From Sphingomonas phyllosphaerae FA2 (GTDB taxonomy: Bacteria; Pseudomonadota; Alphaproteobacteria; Sphingomonadales; Sphingomonadaceae), in NCBI RefSeq assembly GCF_000427645.1, contig NZ_KE386571.1:2289454-2353453 (forward strand): 64,000 nucleotides of DNA, in the 5' to 3' direction. Below, in pieces: positions 1 to 7,976 of the stretch; the first letter of the stretch is position 1, and each line of letters starts with the position of its first letter. The translations under genes were made by a program, and so were the position numbers. Under the pieces are notes generated by a model that was given only the letters and a program-made list of their open reading frames with translations, made no database searches and was not told where the DNA came from.

Positions 1-30
1 CACCGTCTCGAAGCATCGCCCGGCGCGGCC

Positions 31-80
31 CCTTCGAGACAAGGCTTCGACAGGCTCAGCCTTTCCTCAGGACGAACGGA
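31..80. repeat. Dispersed intergenic repeat, partial copy
   Basis: GC-rich non-coding stretch upstream of mreC with the words CTTCGAGACAAGGCTTCGAC and CAGGACGAACGG. It resembles the short palindromic repeats seen between sphingomonad genes, which I know from memory; there is no second copy in this window to confirm it. No gene is visible in positions 1-123. Confidence 0.3.
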
Positions 81-123
81 AGGACTTGGACTGGCAGGTA
101 ACCACATAATCTGAAGGCGGGAG

Positions 124-1035
124 GTGACGGCAATGGCGCCGTCGCGGGATCGGCGTCCGGGCTTTTCGCGGCGCGCGCAATATGGACTGTTCGTCACCTA
201 CATCCTCGGCATCGCCGGGGCGGTGGTGGGGGCGGTGCTGCTTGCGCTGTCCACCTTCAATCCCGCGGCCTTCGCGATGGCGCGCGCCGCGCTTGCCGAG
301 GTGACCGCCCCCATCTCCACTGCCAGCGCCGCAATCGTCCGCACCCTCGCCACGGTGCCGGAGGAGATCGGGACGTGGTGGCGCGTCCATGACGAGAACG
401 CCGAGCTGCGCGCACGGCTGGAACGCGCACGCGGAGCCTTGCTCGTCGGGCGTCAGGCGCGGCTGGAAAACGTCCGGCTGCGCGCGCTGCTCGCCTTGCG
501 CGATCAGAACCCGCAGGTGGTCGCCACCGCGCGGATCGTCAGCACCAGCGCGTCGAGTACGCGCCGCTACGGCCTGTTGAACGCCGGGACGTGGCAGGGT
601 GTCGCCGAAGGGCAGCCCGTCCAGGGGCCGGAGGGGCTGATCGGACGCGTCCTCTACACCGGCCCGAATACGGCGCGCGTGTTGCTCGTCACCGACGCCG
701 AAAGCGTCGTGCCGGTCCGCCGCTCGCGCGACGGCCGACCCGCGCTGGCGGCCGGGCGCGGCGACGGGCTGATCGACATCCGCACCATCGACACCGCCGA
801 CGGCAAGTTCCGCCCTGGCGACATCTTCGTTACCTCCGGCACCGGCGGGATGTTCGTCCCCGGCGTCCCCGTCGCGCGCGTGCTTCGCGACGGCACCGAC
901 AGCGCCCCGGCGCGGCCGTTCGTGCGCCCGGACACGCTGGATGTCGCGATCGTCCATCGTGCGTTCATGCCGCCCCCACCACCGACGACCTCACCCGCCC
1001 CCACACCGACTCCGACGCCCACGCCCGATCCGTGA
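124..1035 (+). CDS. mreC: Rod shape-determining protein MreC
   Basis: MreC is the bitopic inner-membrane scaffold of the elongasome; in the family it activates PBP2-RodA during lateral wall synthesis. The 303-residue product has a short basic N-terminus, one membrane segment at about residues 19-42, a coiled-coil stretch at about 83-125 rich in Glu/Arg/Leu, then the beta-rich periplasmic domain to about 285. The last 20 residues are a Pro/Thr-rich tail. The start is GTG at 124; an in-frame ATG at 133 is an alternative. The stop codon overlaps the mreD start. mreB, usually just upstream, is outside the window. Length and order match the family. Confidence 0.93.
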   Translation: MTAMAPSRDRRPGFSRRAQYGLFVTYILGIAGAVVGAVLLALSTFNPAAFAMARAALAEVTAPISTASAAIVRTLATVPEEIGTWWRVHDENAELRARLERARGALLVGRQARLENVRLRALLALRDQNPQVVATARIVSTSASSTRRYGLLNAGTWQGVAEGQPVQGPEGLIGRVLYTGPNTARVLLVTDAESVVPVRRSRDGRPALAAGRGDGLIDIRTIDTADGKFRPGDIFVTSGTGGMFVPGVPVARVLRDGTDSAPARPFVRPDTLDVAIVHRAFMPPPPPTTSPAPTPTPTPTPDP

Positions 1036-1541
1036 CGCCCCTAGCCCGCCCGCCCTTCGAGGAACCGCTCGGCCGTGGACGCGCGCGGCTGTTGCCGTGG
1101 GCGACGGTGATGGCCGGCTCGCTGGTGACGATTTTGCCGTGGGGCGCGACGCTGCCACTGTTGCCGCCAGTCGGGCTGCTGCTGATGCTTTCGTGGCGAT
1201 TGCTCGCGCCGCTGTCGCTGCGCGTGTGGGCGCCCGCGCTGCTCGGACTGTTCGATGACCTGCTCTCCGGGCAACCGCTCGGCAGCGCGATGCTGCTGTG
1301 GACGCTGGCCTATTTTTTGGTCGATGCGATCGATGCGCGCTCAGGCGTGCGTGATTTCAAGCAGAGCTGGGCGATCGCCGCGCTGGCGATCGCGTTCGTG
1401 CTGCTCGGCGGCCGACTGGTGGCGACGCCGCTCGATGCCCATGTCGACAGCGTGCTATTGCTCCAGATCATGACCTCGGTGTTGCTCTTCCCCGCCGCCG
1501 CGCGGTTGGTCGCGTGGATCGACCTGCGGCGCGCGCTATGA
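1032..1541 (+). CDS. mreD: Rod shape-determining protein MreD
   Basis: Small polytopic membrane protein (169 residues) in the usual MreD position between mreC and the PBP2 gene. It has about five hydrophobic segments, including the runs beginning LPWGATLPLLPP and ALAIAFVLLGG, and the acidic L-F-D-D-L-L-S-G-Q-P-L-G-S motif typical of MreD ('GLxxDLLxGxPLG'). The GTG start at 1032 overlaps the mreC stop, and the mrdA ATG overlaps its own stop, so translation is probably coupled. MreD is thought to balance MreC activation of PBP2-RodA. Identification rests on context plus this motif. Confidence 0.88.
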   Translation: MTPLARPPFEEPLGRGRARLLPWATVMAGSLVTILPWGATLPLLPPVGLLLMLSWRLLAPLSLRVWAPALLGLFDDLLSGQPLGSAMLLWTLAYFLVDAIDARSGVRDFKQSWAIAALAIAFVLLGGRLVATPLDAHVDSVLLLQIMTSVLLFPAAARLVAWIDLRRAL

Positions 1542-3667
1542 GGCCGCGCGCACCGAAGATCATGACCGAGGCGGCGCAGAGCTACAGCTTCTCGCGTCGC
1601 GCCTGGCTGCTCGGTGCCGGGCAGGCAGGGCTCGGGGCGCTGTTGATCGGGCGGATGGGTTATCTCGCGATTGCGCAGAACGAGCATTACAACCTGCTCG
1701 CCGAAAGCAACCGCGTCAGCATGACGATGATCCCGCCGCGCCGCGGCTGGATCGTCGACCGCCACAATCAGCCGATCGCCAGCAACCGCACCGATTTTCG
1801 CGTCGACGTCATCCCCGACCGGCTGGAAGACAAGGATCGCGTGCTTGCGCATCTGCGCGGACTGCTCGGCCTCACCGACGAGGATCTCGCGCAGATCAAT
1901 GCCGAGCTGGAGCACGCCCCCGGTTTCCGCCCGGTCGAGATCGCCGAGAACATCGATTGGGAACGCTTCGCCGCAGTGCAGGTCCGCCAGCCCGAACTGC
2001 CCGGCGTCGCGCCGACGCGCGGCTTTGCGCGCCATTATCCCGCGGGCCCTGCGGTCGCGCATCTGATCGGCTATGTCGGCGCGGCGACCGCCGAGCAATA
2101 TAAGAAGACCCGCGACCCGCTCTACGTCACGCCGGGGTTCAAGCTCGGCAAGGACGGGCTGGAAAAGACGATGGAGCCGCTGCTGCGCGGCACCGCGGGG
2201 GCGAAGCGCGTCGAAGTCACCGCGCGCGGCAAGCTCGTCAAGGAACTCGCCACCCGCCCCGACGTGCCTGGCCGCACGCTGCGGCTGACGATCGACGCGG
2301 GCCTTCAGGAATATGCGGCGCGGCGGCTCGGCACCAACTCGGGCTCGGCGGTGGTGTTCGACTGCACCAATGGCGAGATGCTCGCGATGGTGTCGATGCC
2401 GGCGTATGATCCCAACACCTTCTCCGAAGGCATCAGCCAGCTCGAATGGAAGATGCTGAGCGAGGATGATCACGTGCCCTTGATGAACAAGGTGACGCAG
2501 GGGCTCTATCCCCCGGGCTCGACCGTCAAGCCGATGAACGGCCTTGCGCTGCTCGCCGCCGGGGTCGGCGCGAACGAGCGCGTGTTCTGCTCGGGCGCGA
2601 TGCGCGTCGGCAATGGCGTGTTCCACTGCCACAAGCGCGGCGGCCACGGCCCGCTCGATCTCAAGAACGCGATCATGCAAAGCTGCGACATCTATTTCTA
2701 CGAAATGGTGCGCCGCGTCGGGTATGACAAAATCGCCCCGGTCGCGCGCGAGCTGGGGCTGGGGCAGAAGTTCGACCTGCCCTTCGCCACGCAACGCTAC
2801 GGCACGGTCCCCGACAGCGCGTGGAAGCAGCGCAAGTACAAGACCGACTGGAAGGTCGCCGATTCGCTCAACGCCTCGATCGGCCAGGGCTATGTGCTCT
2901 CCAACCCGCTGCAATTGGCGGTAATGGCCAGCCGACTGGCATCGGGGCGCCGGCTGGTGCCGTCGCTGATCCGCGATCCGTTCAAGCCGCAGGCCGAGAT
3001 GCTGCCGATCGATCCCGAGCATTTCCGCATCATCCGCGAGGCGATGGACGGCGTGGTCAATCATGGTGGCACCGGCGGCGCGGCGCGGATGCTGGTGCCC
3101 GGCATCTCGATCGCGGCCAAGACCGGCACCGCGCAGGTCCGTCGTATCACGATGGCGGAGCGGCGCTCGGGCGTGCTCAAGAACGGGCAATTGCCCTTCA
3201 AACTGCGCGACCACGCCTTGTTCGTGTGCTTCGCGCCCTTTGACAATCCGCGCTATGCCGCGGCGGTGGTGCTCGAACATAACGGACATACCGTCCGCAA
3301 CCTCGACACACCGATGATCGGCCGCGACATCATGACCTATCTGTTCGACCGCGACCGCGCGATGAAGAGCCTTGCCGAAGTCGAGCCGACCTGGGGCGGC
3401 GACATCGCAACGCGCATGGCCGCGCAGCGCGCCACCTACCGCGCCGCGCACGCCCCCGCCCCGCCGGTGGTCGACGACGACGACGTGCCCGCCTCGAACT
3501 CACCCGCGGTGGAGGCGGCGACCGATGCGTCGAACGCGAGCGCCGAGGCGACCGCGCGCGACATCGCCACCAGCGGCGGCCCCGCCCGCACCGGCTCGCC
3601 CGAGCCTGAGACCGACAGCGAGCGCCGCGCCGCGCCGCTCGACCCGGGCACGAACCCGCAACCATGA
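1538..3667 (+). CDS. mrdA: Penicillin-binding protein 2 (elongasome transpeptidase)
   Basis: Class B PBP that cross-links peptidoglycan during elongation as the partner of RodA. From the ATG at 1538, which overlaps the mreD stop, it is 709 residues. A membrane anchor lies at about residues 22-45, followed by the PBP dimerisation domain and the transpeptidase domain. The catalytic motif S-T-V-K is at 328-331 (preceded by YPPG), an S-C-D triad takes the place of SxN, and K-T-G-T is at 528-531. The last 70 residues or so form an Ala/Pro/Asp-rich low-complexity tail beyond the usual family end. A GTG at 1514 could start a longer form, but the overlap geometry favours 1538. Confidence 0.94.
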   Translation: MRPRAPKIMTEAAQSYSFSRRAWLLGAGQAGLGALLIGRMGYLAIAQNEHYNLLAESNRVSMTMIPPRRGWIVDRHNQPIASNRTDFRVDVIPDRLEDKDRVLAHLRGLLGLTDEDLAQINAELEHAPGFRPVEIAENIDWERFAAVQVRQPELPGVAPTRGFARHYPAGPAVAHLIGYVGAATAEQYKKTRDPLYVTPGFKLGKDGLEKTMEPLLRGTAGAKRVEVTARGKLVKELATRPDVPGRTLRLTIDAGLQEYAARRLGTNSGSAVVFDCTNGEMLAMVSMPAYDPNTFSEGISQLEWKMLSEDDHVPLMNKVTQGLYPPGSTVKPMNGLALLAAGVGANERVFCSGAMRVGNGVFHCHKRGGHGPLDLKNAIMQSCDIYFYEMVRRVGYDKIAPVARELGLGQKFDLPFATQRYGTVPDSAWKQRKYKTDWKVADSLNASIGQGYVLSNPLQLAVMASRLASGRRLVPSLIRDPFKPQAEMLPIDPEHFRIIREAMDGVVNHGGTGGAARMLVPGISIAAKTGTAQVRRITMAERRSGVLKNGQLPFKLRDHALFVCFAPFDNPRYAAAVVLEHNGHTVRNLDTPMIGRDIMTYLFDRDRAMKSLAEVEPTWGGDIATRMAAQRATYRAAHAPAPPVVDDDDVPASNSPAVEAATDASNASAEATARDIATSGGPARTGSPEPETDSERRAAPLDPGTNPQP

Positions 3668-4776
3668 GCGGCTTCGTCCCAGCCCCGCTCGCGGTCCTGC
3701 CGTGGCGCGTGCTGCTGCTCGTCACCGCGATCGGCGGCTTCGGCCTCGTCGTCCTCTATTCCGCCGCCGGCGGCAGCCTGCGCCCGTGGGTGATCCCGCA
3801 GGGGTTGCGCTTCGCTGTCTTCATGGTCGGTTCGATCGCGCTGTCGCGCGTGCCGCTGGAATGGTGGAAGAAGTCGGCTTTCTACATCTATGGCATATTC
3901 CTGATCCTGCTGGTGCTCGTCGAGCTGCTGGGCGCGGTGCGCGGCGGCAGCCAGCGCTGGCTAGGTTACGGCCCGCTGCGCATCCAGCCGTCGGAAACGA
4001 TGAAGCTCGCGATCGTGCTGGCGCTCGCGCGCTTCTACGATCTGCTGCCCGCCGCCGAGACGCGCCGCTTTCAGGCGATCTGGCCGGCGGCGGTGCTGAT
4101 CGGGATGCCCGCGCTGATCGTCATGGCGCAGCCGGATCTGGGCACCGGGCTGATGATCTGTGCGGGCGGCGCGACGGTGATGTTTCTCTCCGGCGTACCG
4201 CTGCGGCTGTTCGTCGGCGGCGCACTGGCGGTGGCGACCGCGATCCCGCTGGCCTTCAACTATGTGCTTCACGATTATCAACGCCATCGCATCCTGATCT
4301 TCATGGACCCGGAGAGCGACCCGCTCGGCACCGGCTATCACATCAGCCAGTCGAAGATCGCGATCGGTTCGGGCGGGCTGTTCGGGAAGGGCTTCCTGCA
4401 AGGCACGCAGAGCCATCTCGACTATCTGCCGGAGGGTCATACCGACTTCGTCTTCGCGACGATGGCGGAAGAATGGGGGCTGGCGGGCGGTGCGTTCCTC
4501 ATCATCGGCTTCCTGCTGGTGATTCGCTGGGGCGTGAACGTCGGCGTTCGCGCCGAGGATCGCTTCGCCAAGCTCGCCGCCGCGGGGCTGGCGACGACGA
4601 TCTTCTTCTACATGGCCATCAACCTGATGATGGTGATGGGGCTGGCGCCGGTGGTCGGTATCCCCTTGCCGTTGGTCAGTTTTGGCGGATCGGCGCAGAT
4701 GACGGTGCTGATCTCGCTCGGCATCCTGATGGGCATCGACCGCTCGATCTCGAGCCGCCAGTCGTCGCGCTGGTGA
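3664..4776 (+). CDS. rodA: Peptidoglycan glycosyltransferase RodA
   Basis: SEDS-family polymerase that builds glycan strands from lipid II and works with PBP2. It is 370 residues with about ten membrane segments. Family hallmarks are visible: GGSQRWLGYGPLRIQPSE near residue 100, the extracellular PEGHTDFVFATMAEEWG segment, and the C-terminal GIPLPLVSFGGS signature. The ATG overlaps the mrdA stop (ATGA), so this is the last gene of the mre-mrd operon. A GC-rich inverted repeat follows 29 bases downstream. Confidence 0.95.
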   Translation: MSGFVPAPLAVLPWRVLLLVTAIGGFGLVVLYSAAGGSLRPWVIPQGLRFAVFMVGSIALSRVPLEWWKKSAFYIYGIFLILLVLVELLGAVRGGSQRWLGYGPLRIQPSETMKLAIVLALARFYDLLPAAETRRFQAIWPAAVLIGMPALIVMAQPDLGTGLMICAGGATVMFLSGVPLRLFVGGALAVATAIPLAFNYVLHDYQRHRILIFMDPESDPLGTGYHISQSKIAIGSGGLFGKGFLQGTQSHLDYLPEGHTDFVFATMAEEWGLAGGAFLIIGFLLVIRWGVNVGVRAEDRFAKLAAAGLATTIFFYMAINLMMVMGLAPVVGIPLPLVSFGGSAQMTVLISLGILMGIDRSISSRQSSRW

Positions 4777-4804
4777 AAAAAGTCAAAAAAGGGGTTTGCG
4801 AATC

Positions 4805-4834
4805 CGGGAAGCGCTGTTAGAGGCGCGCTTCCCG
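4805..4834. terminator. Inverted repeat between rodA and tRNA-Lys, possible terminator
   Basis: CGGGAAGCGC (4805-4814) pairs perfectly with GCGCTTCCCG (4825-4834) around a 10-base loop. There is no T tract after the stem, so it may end rodA transcription only weakly, or it may belong to the leader of the tRNA transcript. Confidence 0.35.
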
Positions 4835-4876
4835 ATCGCGGGGCGGTTCTTCGGAAACGCTTCTCCCACGATCGAT

Positions 4877-4952
<76 letters not shown>

Positions 4953-4959
4953 GTTTCAG

Positions 4960-4989
4960 GGCCGCGGAAAACCTCACTTTTCCGCGGCC
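4960..4989. terminator. Strong hairpin after tRNA-Lys
   Basis: GGCCGCGGAAAA (4960-4971) and TTTTCCGCGGCC (4978-4989) form a perfect 12-bp stem with a 6-base loop, starting 7 bases after the tRNA CCA. It is the likely transcription end for the tRNA gene. The symmetric A/T base of the stem could let it work in both directions. From 4990 to 5169 I see no gene. Confidence 0.6.
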
Positions 4990-5169
4990 ACTTGAACCAG
5001 CCAGCCGCGACAAATTTGAGCGACGTAAGCAGCGTGACGGGTTTCGATCTCGTCCACTGGGCGGGCTCAACAAGTATCAGCGCCCCTCGACCAACGCCGC
5101 AGCCACGCTGGTCGGCTTTGCCGGCGGGTTGCGTTGTCCACTCCGGGTGAGCGAGCCCATCATGGGTGA

Positions 5170-5615
5170 TACGGGTCGCACAGGATGCGCGCCGCCCTGC
5201 GGGCCGAAAGCCATCAGTGTGGCCGCGGTTGGGGCGAACGGCTGATGCGCGACATCGCATCCGCGCGTTTGGCCGGTCGCAGATTGTGACCCTCGACGAA
5301 CGACGGCCGTCACAAGTGCCGATCGCGCCGAATCTTTTGGGACGATGGCTCGTGACAGCCAAGCCGAACCTTATCTGGCCGACCAACATCACCTACATCT
5401 CGATTGGTGGGAGCTGGCTATATCTGGCCGCCGTGCTCGACCAAGCGACACGCAAGGTTGAACTCGTCCAATGTCGATGGGCCAGGAAGGCCGAAGCGAG
5501 GCAGGCGCTTTTCGGGTAGATCGAGAGGCCACTACAACCGGCGCCGCAGGCACTCGGCCGCCGGTACCTCACGCCTGCCAGCGAGGCCCAGGCCGCATCG
5601 GCCGAGCGTATGGCC
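5170..5615 (+). pseudogene. Degenerate IS3-family transposase (OrfB) fragment
   Basis: Translating across frames recovers pieces of an IS3-family OrfB (DDE integrase) in the right order. YGSHRMRAALRAE is at 5170, then GIRAFGR, then PIAPNLL. The core I-W-P-T-N-I-T-Y-I, G-G-S-W-L-Y-L-A-A-V-L-D-Q-A-T-R lies at about 5370-5460, and the C-terminal pieces HYNRRRRHSA and YLTPASEA at about 5530-5590. At least two frameshifts and an in-frame TAG (after LFG, near 5517) break it. The middle of the catalytic domain, with the second Asp and the Glu, is deleted. No terminal inverted repeats were found. It is a dead remnant beside tRNA-Lys. Confidence 0.8.
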
Positions 5616-6290
5616 TCTCGTGCGGCGGCGTCCGCCTGAAACCGTTCGGCGCGATTGACCGCCTCGGCCTGACGGACACGCGACGGCACGAGGCCGCCGC
5701 ACCGTAACCGCGCAGGTTGCCGTCGGTTAGGCGAGCACCGCACCATATCCGCCGCTCAGGTCGAGCGAGGGCGCTCGCTCCGCCATTGCCGCCGCCGATG
5801 CGCTTGGTCAGGGCCGCTCTACACCCAGGTTCTCGCAATGAATGTCGATGAACGACATCATCATTCTGTCGGCAGCCGAGCCCTGGCATCACTTTATATA
5901 CTGAAGGCGTGCGAAGTATCTCGCTGAATTGACTGAATTCCTTGAGCCGTAATCTGCGTGGTGCTCCCCGACCACTCACATCGCCAGGTCACGGACGTCA
6001 GAGGAGCCCCCCGGGAAACCGGAAAGCATCACGTTTCAGCGTCGCCGCGAGCGGTTGAAAACCATCTTCTCGCCAGTCGCGTTCGCTATCCACGTACTGG
6101 ACACACTCTCCGCAGAGAAACACCGGTAAATGAAAGGCAAAATCTTCCTATTTCACTCGGCTTTTCCATTCCTACCCAAATTGGTCGGGTCATGTTACCC
6201 GCATCTCTGCGTAGCCGGAACTTTATAGGGGCAGTCGCTTTACCTTTAAGAATGAAGCGGAAGTGTCGGATATCGAAAGCGGATGTGCGC
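5616..6290. other. Long non-coding stretch upstream of hscC
   Basis: No convincing gene is visible in about 670 bases between the IS3 remnant and the Hsp70 gene. Composition becomes clearly more AT-rich from about 5820 onward, with words such as CACTTTATATACTG near 5890 and TCCTATTTCACTCGGC near 6145. It may hold the hscC promoter. The reading frame of hscC stays open upstream to 5958, but that part shows no Hsp70 similarity and is probably untranslated. Confidence 0.45.
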
Positions 6291-7976
6291 ATGATCGTCG
6301 GCATCGATCTGGGGACTACCAACAGTGCGGTGGCATGGTGGCATGATGGTGAAGCGAAATTGATTCCAAATGCCCTCGGCGAGTTTCTCACGCCATCCGC
6401 GGTGAGTATAACCGACGATGAAGAAATTTTGGTCGGCGTGGCGGCGCGCGAACGCCAGACCACGCATCCACGTTCGACCGCCACGACCTTCAAACGCCTG
6501 ATGGGCTCGACGAAGCCTGTCATGCTGCAGAAGACGCGCTTCCTACCCGAAGATTTGTCGTCGCTCGTTCTACGCAATCTTAAGCGCGACGCCGAAGTAC
6601 ATTGCGGCCAGGAAGTGACGGGCGCGGTTATCACCGTTCCGGCCTACTTCAACGATCGTCAACGCCGCGCGACCCGGCGTGCCGGCGAGTTGGCCGGATT
6701 GAAGGTCAAGCGGCTGGTTAACGAGCCAACCGCAGCAGCATTGGCATATGGCATCGCAGACCGCGAGGATCGCGAGCCGTTTCTTGTCTTCGACTTGGGC
6801 GGCGGCACCTTCGACGTGTCGATCGTCGAGGTTTTCGACGGCATTGTGGAAGTTCGCGCCTCTGCCGGCGACAATCGATTGGGCGGCGAGGATTTTACCG
6901 ACGTCATCCTGAACCTTGCACGTTCGGCGCTGAACCTTCCCGCCGCCTTCGAGGACCTGCATTTGGCCGAGCAGGCCCGTGCTGCCGCAGAGCGTACGAA
7001 GCGCGCACTGTCAGAAGGCGAGAGCGCGACATTTTCCGTCCTCTGGAATGGTGAGCAGCACAGCACTCAAATCACCGCGGCAATGTTCGACGGTGAAGCC
7101 GCCCCGTTGATCGAGCGACTTCGCGCCCCGGTGTTGCGTGCGATGAGCGACGGGAACGTGCGCGCCGACGCCATGAGTGAAATCGTGCTGGTTGGCGGCG
7201 CCACCCGTATGCCGCTGGTGCGACGGACGGTGACACGCATGTTCGGCCGCTTTCCGAATACCGCTTTGCATCCCGATCATGCCATCGCGCTGGGCGCCGC
7301 GGTTCAAGCGGGACTAGTTGAACGCAAAGCCGATCTCGCCGAGGTGCGGCTGACGGACGTTTGTCCGCATTCGCTCGGCATCGACGTTATGGAGGTCGAT
7401 CAATTTGGTGATGCACGCACGGGTTTGTTCGCGCCGATCATTGAGCGCAACACCGTGCTTCCCGCCAGTCGACTGAAACACTTCCGAACCTCGATGCCCA
7501 TGCAGCCGAAGGTCCAGTTCGGCATCTACCAGGGCGAAGCACGTAACGTCATCGCGAACGTCCTGTTGCGCGAGGTCGATATCCCCGTTCCACCACAATC
7601 CGCCAGCACCCAAATAGACTGCCGCTTCACCTATGACGTCAGCGGGCTGCTCGAGGTTGATGTCACGATTCCAGCGTCGGGCGAAACGCATCAGCTTGTC
7701 ATCTACGATGAAGACAACGACGACAATATTGAAGAACGCCGCGCTGCGCTGGCCTCTCTTAAGATCCTGCCACGCGATCAGGAGCGCAATCGCGCCATCA
7801 TCGGTCGTGCCGAAGCCTGCTTCGAAACCTTCCTTGGCGAGAAACGAGAGGTGGCGGGCGAACTGCTCAAGTACTTCGAAGGCGTGCTTGAAGGCCAGGA
7901 TCCTCGTGCGATCGCCGAGGCAGCCACCGAGGTGAGCACGCAGCTCGATCAGTTGGAAAGCGAGCGCTATCTGTGA
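6291..7976 (+). CDS. hscC: Hsp70 chaperone, HscC type
   Basis: An Hsp70-class ATPase of 561 residues, close to the length of E. coli HscC (about 556) and shorter than DnaK because the C-terminal lid is reduced. It starts with M-I-V-G-I-D-L-G-T-T-N-S (phosphate-1 motif). It continues with VNEPTAAALAYG, the phosphate-2 motif DLGGGTFDVSIVEV and the adenosine motif VLVGGATRMP. The phrases SLVLRNLKRDAE, LTDVCPHSLGIDV and IIERNTVLP are HscC-like. An in-frame ATG at 6252 is an alternative start with no better ribosome site. The stop overlaps the GTG of the J-domain-like gene, giving an hscC-djl pair like that in E. coli. Composition is less GC-rich than neighbouring operons. Confidence 0.85.
   Translation: MIVGIDLGTTNSAVAWWHDGEAKLIPNALGEFLTPSAVSITDDEEILVGVAARERQTTHPRSTATTFKRLMGSTKPVMLQKTRFLPEDLSSLVLRNLKRDAEVHCGQEVTGAVITVPAYFNDRQRRATRRAGELAGLKVKRLVNEPTAAALAYGIADREDREPFLVFDLGGGTFDVSIVEVFDGIVEVRASAGDNRLGGEDFTDVILNLARSALNLPAAFEDLHLAEQARAAAERTKRALSEGESATFSVLWNGEQHSTQITAAMFDGEAAPLIERLRAPVLRAMSDGNVRADAMSEIVLVGGATRMPLVRRTVTRMFGRFPNTALHPDHAIALGAAVQAGLVERKADLAEVRLTDVCPHSLGIDVMEVDQFGDARTGLFAPIIERNTVLPASRLKHFRTSMPMQPKVQFGIYQGEARNVIANVLLREVDIPVPPQSASTQIDCRFTYDVSGLLEVDVTIPASGETHQLVIYDEDNDDNIEERRAALASLKILPRDQERNRAIIGRAEACFETFLGEKREVAGELLKYFEGVLEGQDPRAIAEAATEVSTQLDQLESERYL

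Noticed and set aside
1310..3451. Long open frame on the minus strand opposite mreD and mrdA
   Set aside because: Antisense to well-supported genes; the translation is Arg/His/Asp-rich low-complexity sequence typical of GC-rich antisense frames. The same holds for 26675-28720 (opposite sctC) and 43228-45147 (opposite the TonB receptor).
5170..5615. Functional IS3 element
   Set aside because: Frameshifts, an in-frame stop, loss of the second half of the DDE domain, no OrfA and no terminal repeats.
5958..6290. N-terminal extension of the Hsp70 protein
   Set aside because: The frame is open, but has no Hsp70 similarity or good ribosome site. MIVGIDLGTTN at 6291 is the normal start for this family.
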